Assembly: GCA_030533445.1 (NCBI GenBank)
Contig: CM060081.1
Coordinates: 23,172,611 to 23,236,610 of the forward strand
Source of the DNA: Cyprinodon diabolis
Lineage: Eukaryota > Chordata > Actinopteri > Cyprinodontiformes > Cyprinodontidae
Direction: 5' to 3'
Length of the DNA: 64,000 nt
Shown here one piece after another: positions 1-12,005 of this stretch. The first letter of the stretch is position 1; each line of letters begins with the position of its first letter. The notes beneath the pieces were generated by a model. It saw only the letters and a list, made by a program, of their open reading frames with translations, was not told the DNA's origin and did no database searches. The position numbers and the translations under genes are program-made.

Positions 1-113
1 GTGATGGAGCAGGACATCAATGGATGGGTGAGAAAGGGATTTATCATGGGAGTTATTTTTTAGCTTTTAAGACTTTGTAGGTAATGATGCCTGTCTATGA
101 TTTCTACCAACAG

Positions 114-3100
114 AATGGCCTGATGGTGGCTTGCTGTAAGGGTTTTCTTGATATTGTGCACAAGCTCCATGACTGTCCCTTTATAGACGTAAACCTCCAG
201 GACAATGAAGGCAACACTGCACTAATGATTGCATCTCAGGGAGGTGAGTGCAACGAAATGCAAGACCTATACTCAATGAATGATGTCAAGTTAAGGTGTT
301 GTGGACATATTTATTAAGCCGGGAATGAAAGTGATCATTTGGTCTCTGAGATTGTTCTTTCTCCTGCAGGTCATGTATTAACAGTGATGTATCTCCTGAA
401 CTACTACCCTGGTGTAGACACAGAGATGAGGGACTGCAGAGGGTTCACAGCCCTCATCAAAGCTGCTATGACTGGCCGCTGTGACGTCGTAGCTGCTCTT
501 GTTATGGCTGGTATGTGAGAGAAAAAGGAAGGCGTAGTTTTTCTTCTTCAGGGATGAGCTGTTTAATGTATTGCAATGTGCCAATGATTTTGTGTCATCC
601 TAAATCATTTTGTTTTGCTTCCAGTAGATGAGCATTTCTCTTGTTAATCTAAAACCAATCCTCAGCACCACTTCTTGAAGCTCTCTCAAAGTCTTTAAAG
701 GCGTTTTTTAAAGTTTTTTCATCAACCCTCATTGCTTTGTGTCTTTCCGTAGTCACTTTTTCATTTATCAGAGGATAGTTTTTATATGAGAAGGCAATGT
801 TTACCTGCTGTCAACTGTTTTTTATGCCAAAAGGTTCTTCTTCTACTAATCAACAGATGCACTTTGTTAATTTCTTAATGATCATAACTCAAAAAGACTC
901 AGAAAAGTCAAGAGAAATATTGATGTAATAGATCAAATAACATCGTGGAGGGCATTAGAAGGATAATTTAGATGGTCTTAAACTCTGCTACAGTGGGGCA
1001 AAAAAGTATTTAGTCAGCCACCAAAAGTGCAAGTTCTCCCACTCAAAAAGATGAGAGAGGCCGGTAATTTTCATCATAGATATACCTCAACTATGAGAGA
1101 CAAAATGAGAAAAAAAAATCCAGAAAATCACATTGTCTGATTTTTAAAGAATTTATTTGCAAAATATGGTGGAAAATAAGTATTTGTTGAGTTACAAACA
1201 AGCAAGATTTCTGGCTCTCACAGACCTGTAACTTCTTCTGTAAGAGGCTCCTCTGTCCTCCACTCGTTACCTTTATTAATGGCACCTGTTTGAACCCGTT
1301 ATCAGTATAAAAGACACCTGTCCACAACCTCAAACAGTCACACTCTAAACTCCACCATGGCCAAAACTAGAGAGCTGTCAAAGGACACCCGAAACAAAAT
1401 TATAGACCTGCACCAGGCTGGGAAGTCTGAATCTGCAATAGGTAAACAGCTTGGTGTGAAGAAATCAACTGTGGGATCAATTATTAGAAAATGGAAAACA
1501 TACAAGACCACTGATAATCTTCCTCGATCTGGGGCTCCACGCAAGATCTCACCCCGTGGGGTCAAAATGATCACAAGAACGGTGAGTAAAAATCCCAGAA
1601 CCACACGGGGGGACCTAGTGAATGACCTGCAGAGAGCTGGGACCAAAGTAACAAAGGCTACCATCAGTAACACACTACGCCGCCAGGGACTCAAATCCTG
1701 CAGTGCCAGACACGTCCCCCTGCTTAAGCCAGTACATGTCAAGGCCCGTCTCAAGTTTGCTAGAGAGCATTTGGATGATCCAGACGATGATTGGGAGAAT
1801 ATCATATGGTCAGATGAAACCAAAATAGAACTTTTTGGTAAAAACTCTACTCGTCGTGTTTGGAGGAGAGAGAATGCTGAGTTGCATCCAAAGAACACCA
1901 TACCTACAGTGAAGCATGGGTGTGGAAACATCATGCTTTGGGGCTGTTTTTCTGCTAAGGGACCAGGACGACTGATCCGTGTGAAGGAAAGAATGAATGG
2001 GGCCATGTATCGTCAAATTTTGAGTGAAAACCTCCTTCCATCAGCAAGGGCATTGAAGATGAAACGTGGCTGGGTCTTTCAGCATGGCAATGATCCCAAA
2101 CACACCGCCCGGGTAACGAAGGAGTGGCTTCGTAAGAAGCATTTCAAGGTCCTGGAGTGGCCTAGCCAGTCTCCAGATCTCAACCCCATAGAAAATCTTT
2201 GGAGGGAGTTGAAAGTCTGTGTTGCCCAGCGACAGCCCCAGAACATCACTGCTCTAGAGGAGATCTGCATGGAGGAATGGGCCAAAATACCAGCAACAGT
2301 GTGTGAAAACCTTGTGAAGACTTACAGAAAACGTTTGATCTCTGTCATTGCCAACAAAGGGTATATAACTAAGTATTGAGATGAACTTTTGTTATTGACC
2401 AAATACTTATTTTCCACCATATTTTGCAAATAAATTCTTTAAAAATCAGACAATGTGATTTTCTGGATTTTTTTTTCTCATTTTGTCTCTCATAGTTGAG
2501 GTATATCTATGATGAAAATTACCGGCCTCTGTCATCTTTTTAAGTGGGAGAATTTGCACTATTGGTGGCTGACTAAATACTTTTTTGCCCCACTGTATAT
2601 AGCAGGAGAATGGATCGGTTTTCTGCGCAGTGTAGGAACTGATTAAAAAACAATCAAAGATCTTTCAGAAAGCATTTAGCATTCTTTTTGAACCAATGGT
2701 ATTAATTTGTCAGGAGCAGACACAGCATCGCTAACGACAGCAACAGACCCCACTTTTCTTCAGGGCGCATTTAAAGCTGCCTGCCCCCGATTTAATGACT
2801 CATTGACGTGTTGTTGCTTTAAGGGATCACTCTGAGAGTATTTTCACATGTCTACAGTAATCTCTTGACCTGGCAGTCCTCCTGAGCAGTAGATTAGTCA
2901 CTTGCCTATTTTTAGCTAATGTGTTTTTGAAACTCACTGTTGTGTCTAACTGGAAACTACATTTCATATGGAAGGCTGGTTATGCTAAGTGAAATGAATT
3001 TATGCAATACTTGATGGTGAAATCACATCCTTAAGCCTTAAATACTCTTGCTAAGCCTTAATCCTGTATAGGGCAGTTTGTGGAAGGTCTATAAAAGTAA

Positions 3101-3354
3101 AAAATTAAAACTGGGAGGACTAATGGAGAACAGAACAAGACCTTACTAGTTTTTTGACATTCAACCATCGATTTTCTGTCACTTTATCCTAGCTGGGGTC
3201 ACGACGGGTAGAGCTGTCAATGGGCGAGAGGCGGGGTACACCCTGGACAGGTCGCCAGTCTATCGCAGGGCAACACAAAGATAAACAGGAAAAACAACTT
3301 TTCATACACAGTCACGCCTATATAGAATTTAGAGAATATCTATCTATCTATCTA

Positions 3355-3395
<41 letters not shown>

Positions 3396-4788
3396 GTATA
3401 TATATATATATATATATATCGATACACACTACATACAAAGTATGAATGGGCGCCTACTCATCAGTTCTTTAGATTTTGTCCTGGGCCCAGCCAAGGCTGT
3501 TGGCTGGTTGTAAGTCTCTGTGTTGCCCTGCAAAGGAAAAATTATGCAACTGTTTTTTGGCATCTACTTAACACAATTTTCTTAGGTCCTACCATACTAA
3601 CAAGAAAAAGTTGTGTTAAAATTACTAAATATGATTGAGTAAATCCCAAAAGGGGTTCCATGATTTCATTTTTATAAAAGTTTGGAAAGCCAGAAGCCAA
3701 TAATATCCGTGTTATTACACAGAAAACCTAGTACAGTGGGATAAAGTTTGTCTTTGTAATGTGATAAGATGTAAAAAAGAAGTATAAACCTTTGACTTTG
3801 AATTGCTCTGTGAATAAATAGAATCACATTCTAACCTAAAAGAGTTTTTGAACTCCTAGCCAAAAAAAAGGTAAATGAACCTTGGCAAGAAAAGTGTCCT
3901 CCACATTTTGATAAAGTTTTTACTCCTCCCCTTGTCTTTTTTTTTCTTCCAGGGGCTGATATAAATGCAGTAGACTCTTTCCGGGGAAAGTGTCCTCGGG
4001 ACTGGGCTCTGAAAACAGGTCGCTATGAGACCTTTCATCGTCTTCGTCGCCTCACGATGCGCCCAAAAGCTGAGCAGTTCTGTGACAGCTACGTCCCAGA
4101 ATGGCCCGAGCTCAGAGAGAGGGTGGCCAAAGCAACATCAGAGAAGAGTTCAGCAGGAAAGATCACACTGCGGATCAAAAACACATTTGGATTCAGGTTT
4201 CCACGTGACCCCCAGGACAACGGGGTCATGGATCACATGGTGCGCATGACCACCAGCTTCCGCTCTCCTCTCATTGCAACGGCTTGCCATCCACTGTGCC
4301 CCACAAGCCCACCAGAGGTGGGGAAGAGACGGCTCGCAGTGCCAGAGCTAGTAAAGAAACATCCACAGAGGGAGCTGGAAGAGAGCTCAGTGTGCCATAG
4401 CAACGGCTCAGTCTCTCACATCATTCCCTCAATCCACTCTGCAGAGACAGTGGCTTCGATGTGCTGCCCTGACACCGAGCGGAGAGGCAGCATCCTCTCT
4501 GTGGCCTCCAACAAGGTGGTCACAGCATTCATTCCTCGAAGCATGGCGAGGCGGAACAGCGTCTTCCCCTCTGGGTGTATTCCTCAGATCAGTGTGAAAA
4601 GGCCTTCAGACCAAACACCGAAGAAAGAAAAGAAAAAGAAGAAGAGAAACAAGGGCTACCTGGAGCCACCTAAGTGGAAATACAAGGAGCAGAAGGAAGA
4701 GAGGAAGAAAGAGAAGAAAAATGCAGAGAAAGAAAAGGAAGAAAAAGCAAATAAAAAGGAAAAAGGCAGCAGAAAGACAAAGAATTAA
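114..4788 (+). CDS. ankrd33: ankrd33-type ankyrin-repeat protein, 3' exons only
   Basis: Three coding exons are visible: about 114-243, 370-510 and 3953-4788. The 5' exons lie outside the window. Splice phases join cleanly (G|GT, G|GT, G|GG). The first two exons and the start of the third encode ankyrin repeats ([42 protein letters not shown], then AGADINAVD). The last exon carries the family's conserved tail: the [18 protein letters not shown] stretch, the [10 protein letters not shown] block, [11 protein letters not shown], and a [16 protein letters not shown] lysine/glutamate-rich end ending KTKN. That order matches ANKRD33/ANKRD33B. From family knowledge, mammalian ANKRD33 (PANKY) is a photoreceptor cofactor that represses CRX-driven genes. 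The choice between the a and b paralogue rests on neighbours that map to human 12q13. The acceptor of the first visible exon could be at 114 or at about 81. The second intron (511-3952) holds Tc1 copy A. Confidence 0.82.
991..2595 (+). mobile_element. Tc1-type transposon copy A, complete ends
   Basis: A 1605-bp element is flanked by the TA target duplication (989-990 and 2596-2597). The terminal inverted repeats are 196 bp (991-1186 and 2400-2595), begin CAGTGGGGCAAAAAAGTATT, and differ at about four positions by eye. It encloses one 340-codon transposase frame. The ends belong to a widespread teleost Tc1 family. It lies in an ankrd33 intron in the same orientation as the gene. The near-identical ends point to a young insertion. 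Confidence 0.95.
1357..2379 (+). CDS. Tc1 transposase, full length, catalytic Asp replaced by Gly
   Basis: This is an uninterrupted 340-aa frame with a good Kozak context (CCACCATGG). It has paired helix-turn-helix DNA-binding domains (about residues 1-110), including a GRPR-like hook (SGAPRK, residues 59-63), then the DDE domain. The first Asp is D153 in WSDET, and the Glu is E279 in [11 protein letters not shown]. The second Asp should stand 35 residues before that Glu, in the usual QxDNDPKH motif. Here the residue is Gly244 (QHGNDPKHT; codon GGC at 2086-2088). In Sleeping Beauty the numbering is D153, D244, E279, so the site is unambiguous. The protein could bind its ends but should not cut DNA. 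Confidence 0.95.
   Translation: MAKTRELSKDTRNKIIDLHQAGKSESAIGKQLGVKKSTVGSIIRKWKTYKTTDNLPRSGAPRKISPRGVKMITRTVSKNPRTTRGDLVNDLQRAGTKVTKATISNTLRRQGLKSCSARHVPLLKPVHVKARLKFAREHLDDPDDDWENIIWSDETKIELFGKNSTRRVWRRENAELHPKNTIPTVKHGCGNIMLWGCFSAKGPGRLIRVKERMNGAMYRQILSENLLPSARALKMKRGWVFQHGNDPKHTARVTKEWLRKKHFKVLEWPSQSPDLNPIENLWRELKVCVAQRQPQNITALEEICMEEWAKIPATVCENLVKTYRKRLISVIANKGYITKY
3190..3419 (+). repeat. Common fish interspersed repeat followed by (TATC)n/(TA)n microsatellite
   Basis: Positions 3190-3285 carry the motif GGCGGGGTACACCCTGGACA and the 'gtcgccagtctatcgcagggc' type end that recurs across fish genomes. A diverged copy is at 37955-38045. A (TATC)n tract starts at 3337 and passes into (TA)n to about 3419. 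Confidence 0.6.
3530..3680. repeat. Palindromic MITE relic, uninterrupted copy of the 63-kb family
   Basis: The right half (CTAAATATGATTGAGTAAAT then CCCAAAAGGGG) and the central block (TTAACACAATT, GGTCCTACC, GCTAACA-like) match 63045-63102 plus 63615-63719. Outer ends are eroded. This copy lacks the inner insertion seen at 63 kb. Confidence 0.5.
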
Positions 4789-5239
4789 TATTCCTACTTT
4801 CAGGAACATTTTCTTCAAAACTTCTAATTGTTTAATCAACATGTTTCAACAACAAAGCTCCTAAGTGTGTGCCTTGGAGTTTGTAGCCATTCAGGTTCAT
4901 GCCTGTCCTACCCATAGAACAGCTTGTCTCTAAACAATGAGGTCCAGGAAGCTTTCCGTGTAGGTGTTAAAAATCTTTTGGCAAGGTTTTACAGTAACTT
5001 ATAAAAATTCACCAACATACATTATATGCATGAAGCTGTTCACTATTGTTTATAAAAAAAAAATACTATTTTTTGTGAGTATTTTGTAAATAATCAAGCA
5101 ATAACTAACCTTTTATGATATAGACAAAAACTATTTAGACACATAAGACTCATAATCACCCATTTTCTATCAGGTTCAGTGCCTATCTCATCACAAAATC
5201 ATTAAAACAAAGAACCCACTATGTAATATATACAGTATC

Positions 5240-5573
5240 TGGCCCCAATCCAGCACTAACATGGTGGTATCAGTATCGGTGAGTACCGACAAATAGGGCA
5301 CCGATACCATTTTGAGAGCCAAAAGTTTATTCAAGTACTGTCACCCATTCAAGGTAGTCAATAAAAAGTTCTACTGGATTCACTTTGTTTTAGTCTTTTT
5401 CCCGTTTCACAAAGGTAGGCAGCAGCTTGACAAAGCCATGATGGCAATTATTTTACATCCAAGTAGTATGCAGTTCTTCATATATACACACACACACACA
5501 TTAATTTCAAACAGATGGTGTCAGTATGGTATCTGTGTCAGCCAATACTGCACAGCCAGGTATCGGGGCCAAA
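5240..5573. mobile_element. Short inverted-repeat element with 'pseudo-TATCGG' ends
   Basis: The left end TGGCCCCAATCCAGCACTAA mirrors the right end, whose reverse complement begins TGGCCCCGATACC. The interior repeats GGTATCAGTATCGG-type blocks. This is typical of non-autonomous hAT-like elements in fish. No target duplication was resolved. Confidence 0.4.
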
Positions 5574-5706
5574 AAATGTAATCGTCGCAAAACTAATATA
5601 TATCAGTATTTTTTTAATACATGGTTTGAATATCAGAGCTGGATCAGTGCAAATTATTATTTTTTTGCTGTTTAATACATGTAAGGACTTCCTTCCTTTT
5701 TCGGTA

Positions 5707-6350
5707 CAGTGCTGTGCAAAAGTATACATGCATCCATTTTTTAGTTAAAACTAGAAACCTAAAAAAAAACATATTTCATACTTTATCTATAGCAGGATGC
5801 AGTTTGAAATTGCAGAAAAATACCTCCATACATAAGCAACACAGATACAACATAACATCTTGCAGGATTAGTCAAAAAGGATTAGAGTTTTGTATTTAGC
5901 TTCCTTTAATTTGATATCCTTAAATAAAATCCTGTGCAGCAAATTGTCTTTAGAAGCCATGATTTGTTTAAAAGTCATTATGTTGTAAAGGTACTAACTC
6001 TATAAATGCAGCTGTTTCACAATGACCTCAGAAGTTTGTTTAAGAACAACAGCAAGTAAAAAGAAGCTTTAAAATCATGGCCACAGCGAACAGTTTAGGG
6101 AGAAGTTTGTGGAGATGTTGAAAGGAGAGTTATAACTATGTGACAATAAACCAACCAAGTGCATCTTCCTGATCACACCATCCATAGAGTGAAAGATGGT
6201 GGCTGCAGAATCATGCTAGGGAAATGCTTGCCTTTAGCAGTGAAACAGAAGATGGTCAGAGTTGATAGATAAACATACAAACAGAGCCATGCTGGGATGG
6301 TTAAAGAATATGCATGCAAAATATATTCTCTTGTGTAAAGCCCAAAAAAA
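5707..6350 (+). pseudogene. Decayed Tc1-type transposon
   Basis: TA at 5705-5706 is followed by the Tc1-type end CAGTGCTGTGCAAAAGTATA. About 470 bp inside (6165-6265), the Tc1 core reads as GTGAAAGATGGTGGCTGCAG and then ATCATGCT, followed by GGTCAGAGTTGATAG. This is a mutated version of the VKHGGGSIMLWG block. Stops and frameshifts break the frame throughout. The right end was not found, so the end given is approximate. Confidence 0.6.
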
Positions 6351-7929
6351 AAAAGTACCTTTAGAGAGAAGGTTGGTTATGAAGCATTGTCAGGAATAAA
6401 GCCAGTCTAAAAAAAAGCACTTTTCAGACCTGTGTTCCTCAAACAGACAAACAAACAAAAATTATATTCCTTTCGTGTAGCATTTGCTACTTTGCGATTC
6501 TATCACTTAAAACTACGGTAAATAGCGTGATTTAAAGTTATAACATGACAAAATGTAGAAAAGTGTAAAATAATCTACAATTACTCTTGATGGTAGATTT
6601 ATCCAAACAGCTGCCGATTTATTAATTTGCAGCCTGCGTGAATGTGAGAGGACGATACTGAGGGTACAGATTAATCTAATGCAGTTTTCTGATATTGCCA
6701 ACAACTGGTCTCCAAGACTTAAACTGTTCTTACATATTTAAGTGCATGCATCCAACTTGCTTAAAGTGTAAAGTAGAATTGCAAAAGTTGGTATTATATG
6801 CATTAGTATCTTAAGCTCTACGTTTTTGCCTATATATTGCATATATGTCTAGAATTCATAGATGATTGTGTACCAGGAAATAAAAGACTCTTGAACCAAT
6901 GGTTTATATTACTGCAAGTAACAAACATCTTATTGAGAATTGACCACTTTCTTGATTAACAGAATTTTATAAATATCAATTTTAAAAGTCATGAATCATG
7001 ATATCAAGAATAATATATTAAATGTTTGTAAACTGCTAAACACGGTGATGCAGATAGGTGATGATTGTGCTCGGTTTTCTGACATAGGACTTAGGCAGCC
7101 TAATGTCATTTGGTCATTACTTCTACTCTATATCAACATTTTCTGCAGCCAAATGTGACTAAAGGCAGACTGCAGAGTTTTCTGGATAGATAGAGAAATG
7201 TGTGGTTTCCTGCATTGTCATGTATTTGGTTTACAAGTGTGTTTCCTGCGGAGGTGGCTCTAAGATAACCACTGTTTGAGTTGCTGATAAAGCAGAGTAA
7301 AACAAGACAACAAAAATCACATTTAACTCTATAGATATACACAGTGTAAGTGGCATTTCCAGACTAAATATACCATTGATGCCAAAGATTGGGACAGTGT
7401 TTTTTTCATGGGGACACTAAAAAAAGAGCAAAACAAAACAAAAAAATATTCATAGCGCCAAAGTGCCACTTGAACTCATGGGCACCAAAGATTTAGCTTA
7501 TAAACACTTGTGCCCACCTGAATGTGACAGAAGATAAAAGCTGATCAACATTTTATACAATAGCTAAAATGTAACTGCTAAAAAAAATGGTTTCTGTGTC
7601 AGTCCATATCATAATTAGACATTGATTTAGCATTATGTGTTTCTGGAAAGAGCCTCTCTTTCAAATATGACAAAAATATAGGTCAGCGTTCCTAGAACTT
7701 AACTTTTGTAGGAATAACAACAAAAATATATTAAATGAAGATTTATGATCTGATACGACATCAAGTGTTGTGAATAACTCATCTTAAGATGCGAAAATAT
7801 TATCAGTAACTTTACCGGATACTGTTTCCGTGCTAACCCCTGAACCTTGAATGGATCAATTCAGATGTATTAATCATAACAGCTTACATAACTAAAAGAA
7901 AATCAGTAAATTAAGAGGGAAAAGCTAAC
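6351..7929. other. AT-rich spacer
   Basis: I see no coding exon, RNA gene or bounded element here. Short reading frames have no recognisable composition. Confidence 0.5.
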
Positions 7930-8420
7930 TTGATCACCTGTGAAGAAGTAAATACCCTTAAACATAAGGATATGAACCCTTTGATGGTAAAAAGCACCTT
8001 CAAGCACCTAAGAAATGGTTGGATTAATTACAAAACCCACTCTTCTTTGCAGATTTGTTATAGCTCAGCAACATGGGAGATTGATCTCCCATTGGCCTAA
8101 TCAAAGTCTAAAAAGTCTTGCTGGTGTTTGAAATAATTGTTGCTGCATAATCCAAGTATGTTTGACTTTAAAGTAAGGATTTTTTGTTAGAAAGTAGGTT
8201 CTATCAATCAAACAAGCCATGGATGTACTGAAAGGGGCCTGCACTATCAGACTTCAATGGTTAGGTACAAGTATGATGCCATTTTCTTAAATGCAGCTAT
8301 GTAAAGCTACCACAATAGTTCCACTTTTGTCAAATGAGACCTTTTTGCTCTTCTTGTCCAGTGTGGCTTCAACCTTGAAGCTCTCCCGGGGATATATTTG
8401 TTTTCACATGGTGACACCCA
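7930..8420 (-). pseudogene. Possible Tc1 fossil, minus strand
   Basis: Read on the minus strand, the segment around 8040-8110 resembles the C-terminal part of Tc1 transposase genes (GCTGAGCTATAACAAATCTG then CAAAGAAGAGTGGG). Upstream 'GGATTAGGCCAATGGGAG' loosely fits the family's WPSQSPD region. No intact frame and no terminal repeats were found. The call rests on one short resemblance. Confidence 0.3.
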
Positions 8421-8429
8421 AAATACCTC

Positions 8430-10163
8430 TACAAATGATGCCTGTAGTGCATTAGATAGGATCTTAAATGAGCCTCAACTTTCAGGTTACATTTATTCAA
8501 GAGCTACCCAAGCATTTTTCATATAAAGTATGTGAACGTTAACTAGACATGCAACATTTTAGTGAGACAATCAGACAAAGTAGTCAGATTGCTGAAAATA
8601 TTTCAGTTCTAAATAATATAAATCCAGGTTGTATAAATAAGGGTTTTGCTTAAATCCATTTTTTCAATAGTTTTCCAAACTTTGGAACTGAATTGTTTTC
8701 TACTTTAGTCAAGAAAATGTCTTGTGGCTTGGCAATTATAACTTTATATGGCTCATCCTTTCTTTGTGTATCTGTCAAATTTTAGCAAATGCATTAGCTG
8801 TAGCCTGCTTTTTAGTAAGAGTAATAATATTTTTACTAATATATACTATTAAAGGGACATCAACATTTTATTAAATAATAAAAAATAAAAAAAAACATTT
8901 GTCTTATACAATTTTAAGTTTTGTCAGTGAAGATCTACCACTAAAAATATTTTGAGAGTCCAGGCCACACAGAATAATTCCAAGGACTATAAATGGCCCC
9001 TTGGAAACACTCTGAACACCAATGTTTTGACTGTTCGGGTCCATTGTGATCTCCTAAGTGCATTGTTGGGTTTGAAGAAATGTTGGTAGACCAGTCAAAG
9101 CTGGGAAGGTTTCCTCCAGGATGACTCACACCTTAAAAGGTCATAATCTAACAATCTTGTGGCCTCCTTTCAGATTGACAGATCCTAATAATTTAGTTTA
9201 GTATCTGCTTCTCAATAGTCCCATCTGCTGAATAACACAGTGCTTAGTCAGTTTTCTTTCGTTTAAATCTTTACATCATAGCAACTTGAGATGCTTTTTG
9301 TTTCTTCACAGTAGAGGGCTCCAAAGGTGAAGGATGACCCACTCACGGAACCTGCTAGGGCTATAACCATTAATTACAGCTTATCTGTAAACTGATTGGA
9401 CCGTTTACTCTTAACAAAAAACTGTCTTATTTTTTTCCTTGTCAGCACTGTGGATATTTGCAAGAAATGGGTGAATGTGTCCTCTGCTGTTCCTGATACT
9501 CTCTGGGTATTGCTGAGTGTGTATGCTGCTAAATGAGAGAGAGGCTCCGGACTACTGCTGAGCTCATGTTATTAAAAACAAACACTTCTCAGAATCATCT
9601 CTAGCTGCTGCCACCAGGGTTAAAGTTGGAACGCACCAGGGAACATGAGAACGTTTGCAAGCTAAAAGGTGTTTCAAGCAGAATCTTTAACCTATTCTTT
9701 TATACACAGGAACACTTTTTAAGCCAAAATATATTCCTACTCCTAGTAGATGTAGGTTGTAAGCCTTCCTTAAAAGCTCTAATGTTTAATATTAATGTTT
9801 TAGAATCACTCTGGAATTAATCTGAGAGGATGCAGAGATTGCTAAAGATTAAGGTGATGAAAAAGATGCATTCAGCTTTAAAGACTTTGAACTCATCACC
9901 AAAGATACACCATCACAATACCACAGGGAATAAGTAAAAAGGGTTTGATTGTTGTATTATGCAAATAAAGGTTGTTCCTTTAATTTTAGCATTTTCTGTT
10001 AGCGTGCATTCATCAGCTTAACCCTTTTTAGAGTCGCTGGTGCTGATCTTCAGTGGTCTCTGGCCAAGAGGCTCGTCTTTTTTAATGTCTTCCTATTTTT
10101 CTACACTATAAATTTTGATTATCTGTAATCTAAACCATCATAAAATATATTAGTTTGCTAAGA
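8430..10163. other. AT-rich spacer
   Basis: No exon or bounded repeat is recognised. The 62-codon minus-strand frame at 8941-9129 has no splice context or family resemblance. Confidence 0.45.
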
Positions 10164-10530
10164 TTAAAGGTATAGTGGAGGTTTTTGTTCATTTTTGAAA
10201 AGATCCGCCCTCTCCACTTAAAAAGAAAAATGCACATGTACATCTCTGTACCCACGCCCAAGAGGGAAAACTTATTAAACGCATGCGACAGCATGCACGA
10301 GTCAATTTCTCCTTGTGCACGCTGTTTAAAAGTTGCTTTTTGCATCGCTAATACAAGCTTACTTTCCAAAAGATTAGCAATTTTTCCACTATGTCAGGAC
10401 GGCCTTATGTAAACATAACACCAGAACAATTGACAATTCGGAGGACCACTTATTTTTAAGGTCCATCTGGAAAAAGAATATCCTCCACTATATCTACTGG
10501 AGGATATAAAAAAGTTTACTATACCTTTAA
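10164..10530. mobile_element. TTAA-flanked MITE, family 1
   Basis: TTAA occurs at 10164-10167 and 10527-10530. The enclosed element starts AGGTATAGTGGAGG and ends with the inverted match (reverse complement AGGTATAGTAAACTT). Subterminal GGAGG/CCTCC and TATAGTGGAGG blocks also recur inverted. TTAA target duplications are used by the piggyBac and Kolobok superfamilies. No coding capacity is present. Confidence 0.6.
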
Positions 10531-12005
10531 ACCTTTTTTATGAGACTTGTGACCCATAAGCTGAAATAATATCAGTAAATAAGTGTTAGGATAGAGAGCT
10601 GGTGATTCATGCAAATTAGAAACACAAACTTAGAAGTTTATTTGACATCTTTTAAATTAAGGATATCAGGTTAGTACAAAAAACAATGCATTTCCATGCA
10701 GGTTTACACACTTCATCAGGACATTAAATGTTCCTCAGATTTCCATCTAAGAAAATGGAATGAAAATGTTGTTCTTTAATAGTGATTCTTAGTGATTATT
10801 TCCTCTTAACACAATGGATTCAAATAATAAAAAGAAGAAGACATCTGTTACATTTTGATTGCTCTAACTACCAAATAAATTGAATTGACCCTTAAATAGA
10901 GGAAGTCTTGCCTACAGTATTTTAAATTTGTGATGTAGCGACCAAATTAGTTTTACAATATCATCAACCAATGTAGGTGCCATTTGCAAACAAATGATCC
11001 ATTACATATGTACTAACACATGACAAGAAAACAAAAGAAAAATACACAAGTATGTAGCGTTTTTGGGATATGTGGATAAAAACAAACACCAATAAAAGAA
11101 GCTGAATAAATGAGGCTTTATCGGTTTTGTTGGAAACTTTTTTGCGCTGAGAGATTGTAATCCCAAACTGCTTGTGCTAACATTCTGCAGCCTTCAAAAA
11201 CACAGACTTAAAAAAAAAGTCAACATCTTTTTTTTTATATTTAATGAGGGAACAATATTTAGACTTTCTGATGTCGCTGAAAGTTGCCTTTTTTAGGACA
11301 TGAGCAAATGAATGGAAATAATCACTCAATGTTAAAGTCACTAACTGATGACACACAGATATACTGTTCACAATGATGTCCATCAAAACTAAACATGAAT
11401 TTAAACAAACAACGAAAATTAAAGGAACAATAAGAGAATAAATGGATAGCTATCTTGAAAGCTTTTTAAGAAAACGTCTGATTATCAGCTTGAGTTGCAG
11501 CATCCGATTTAACTTAGAAGAGTCTAGTGCCTTTGTTCACTTCAGCCTTAAAATAAATTGAAATGCTGGTTAAATAGGGGAATGTTTTAAAAAAATTAAA
11601 TCTTACTTCATAAAATAAAGGGGCAAAGAAGATAAATGTGCTGGATTTCTCCGGTTTCTTCGGATTTTAAATTTCCCCACACCTAATAGTGACTTTGAAT
11701 TTGGCTCAGGCTCTATAAATCCCGACCTTCTACAATTATATAATTGCTGGATAGAGAAAACCTGACAACTTCACATTTTTCCAGAGATGGTGAAGACTTT
11801 CTATGTGGGTGTTACAGCAGAAGGCAACGTGCTCTCATATTTCTCTTCCCACATGCTTGTACTTTCCGTCTGGTCTTTTCGTAAATCAGCAAAATGTTCC
11901 TAACTACTCCCTAAAGTTTGTGCCTGTCAAAAGAAAAAAAAGACAAATGAAACCACATCAGTACCTTAATTGATCATTTACATGAATCCAAACATGTTGT
12001 AATGA
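10531..12005. other. Spacer and probable prkag1 3' UTR
   Basis: Convergent interval between ankrd33 (+) and prkag1 (-). The part nearest 12005 should be the prkag1 3' UTR. No further gene is seen. Confidence 0.45.

Noticed and set aside
4606..4842. Leu/Phe-rich minus-strand frame opposite the ankrd33 tail
   Set aside because: It is the antisense shadow of the lysine-rich C-terminus.
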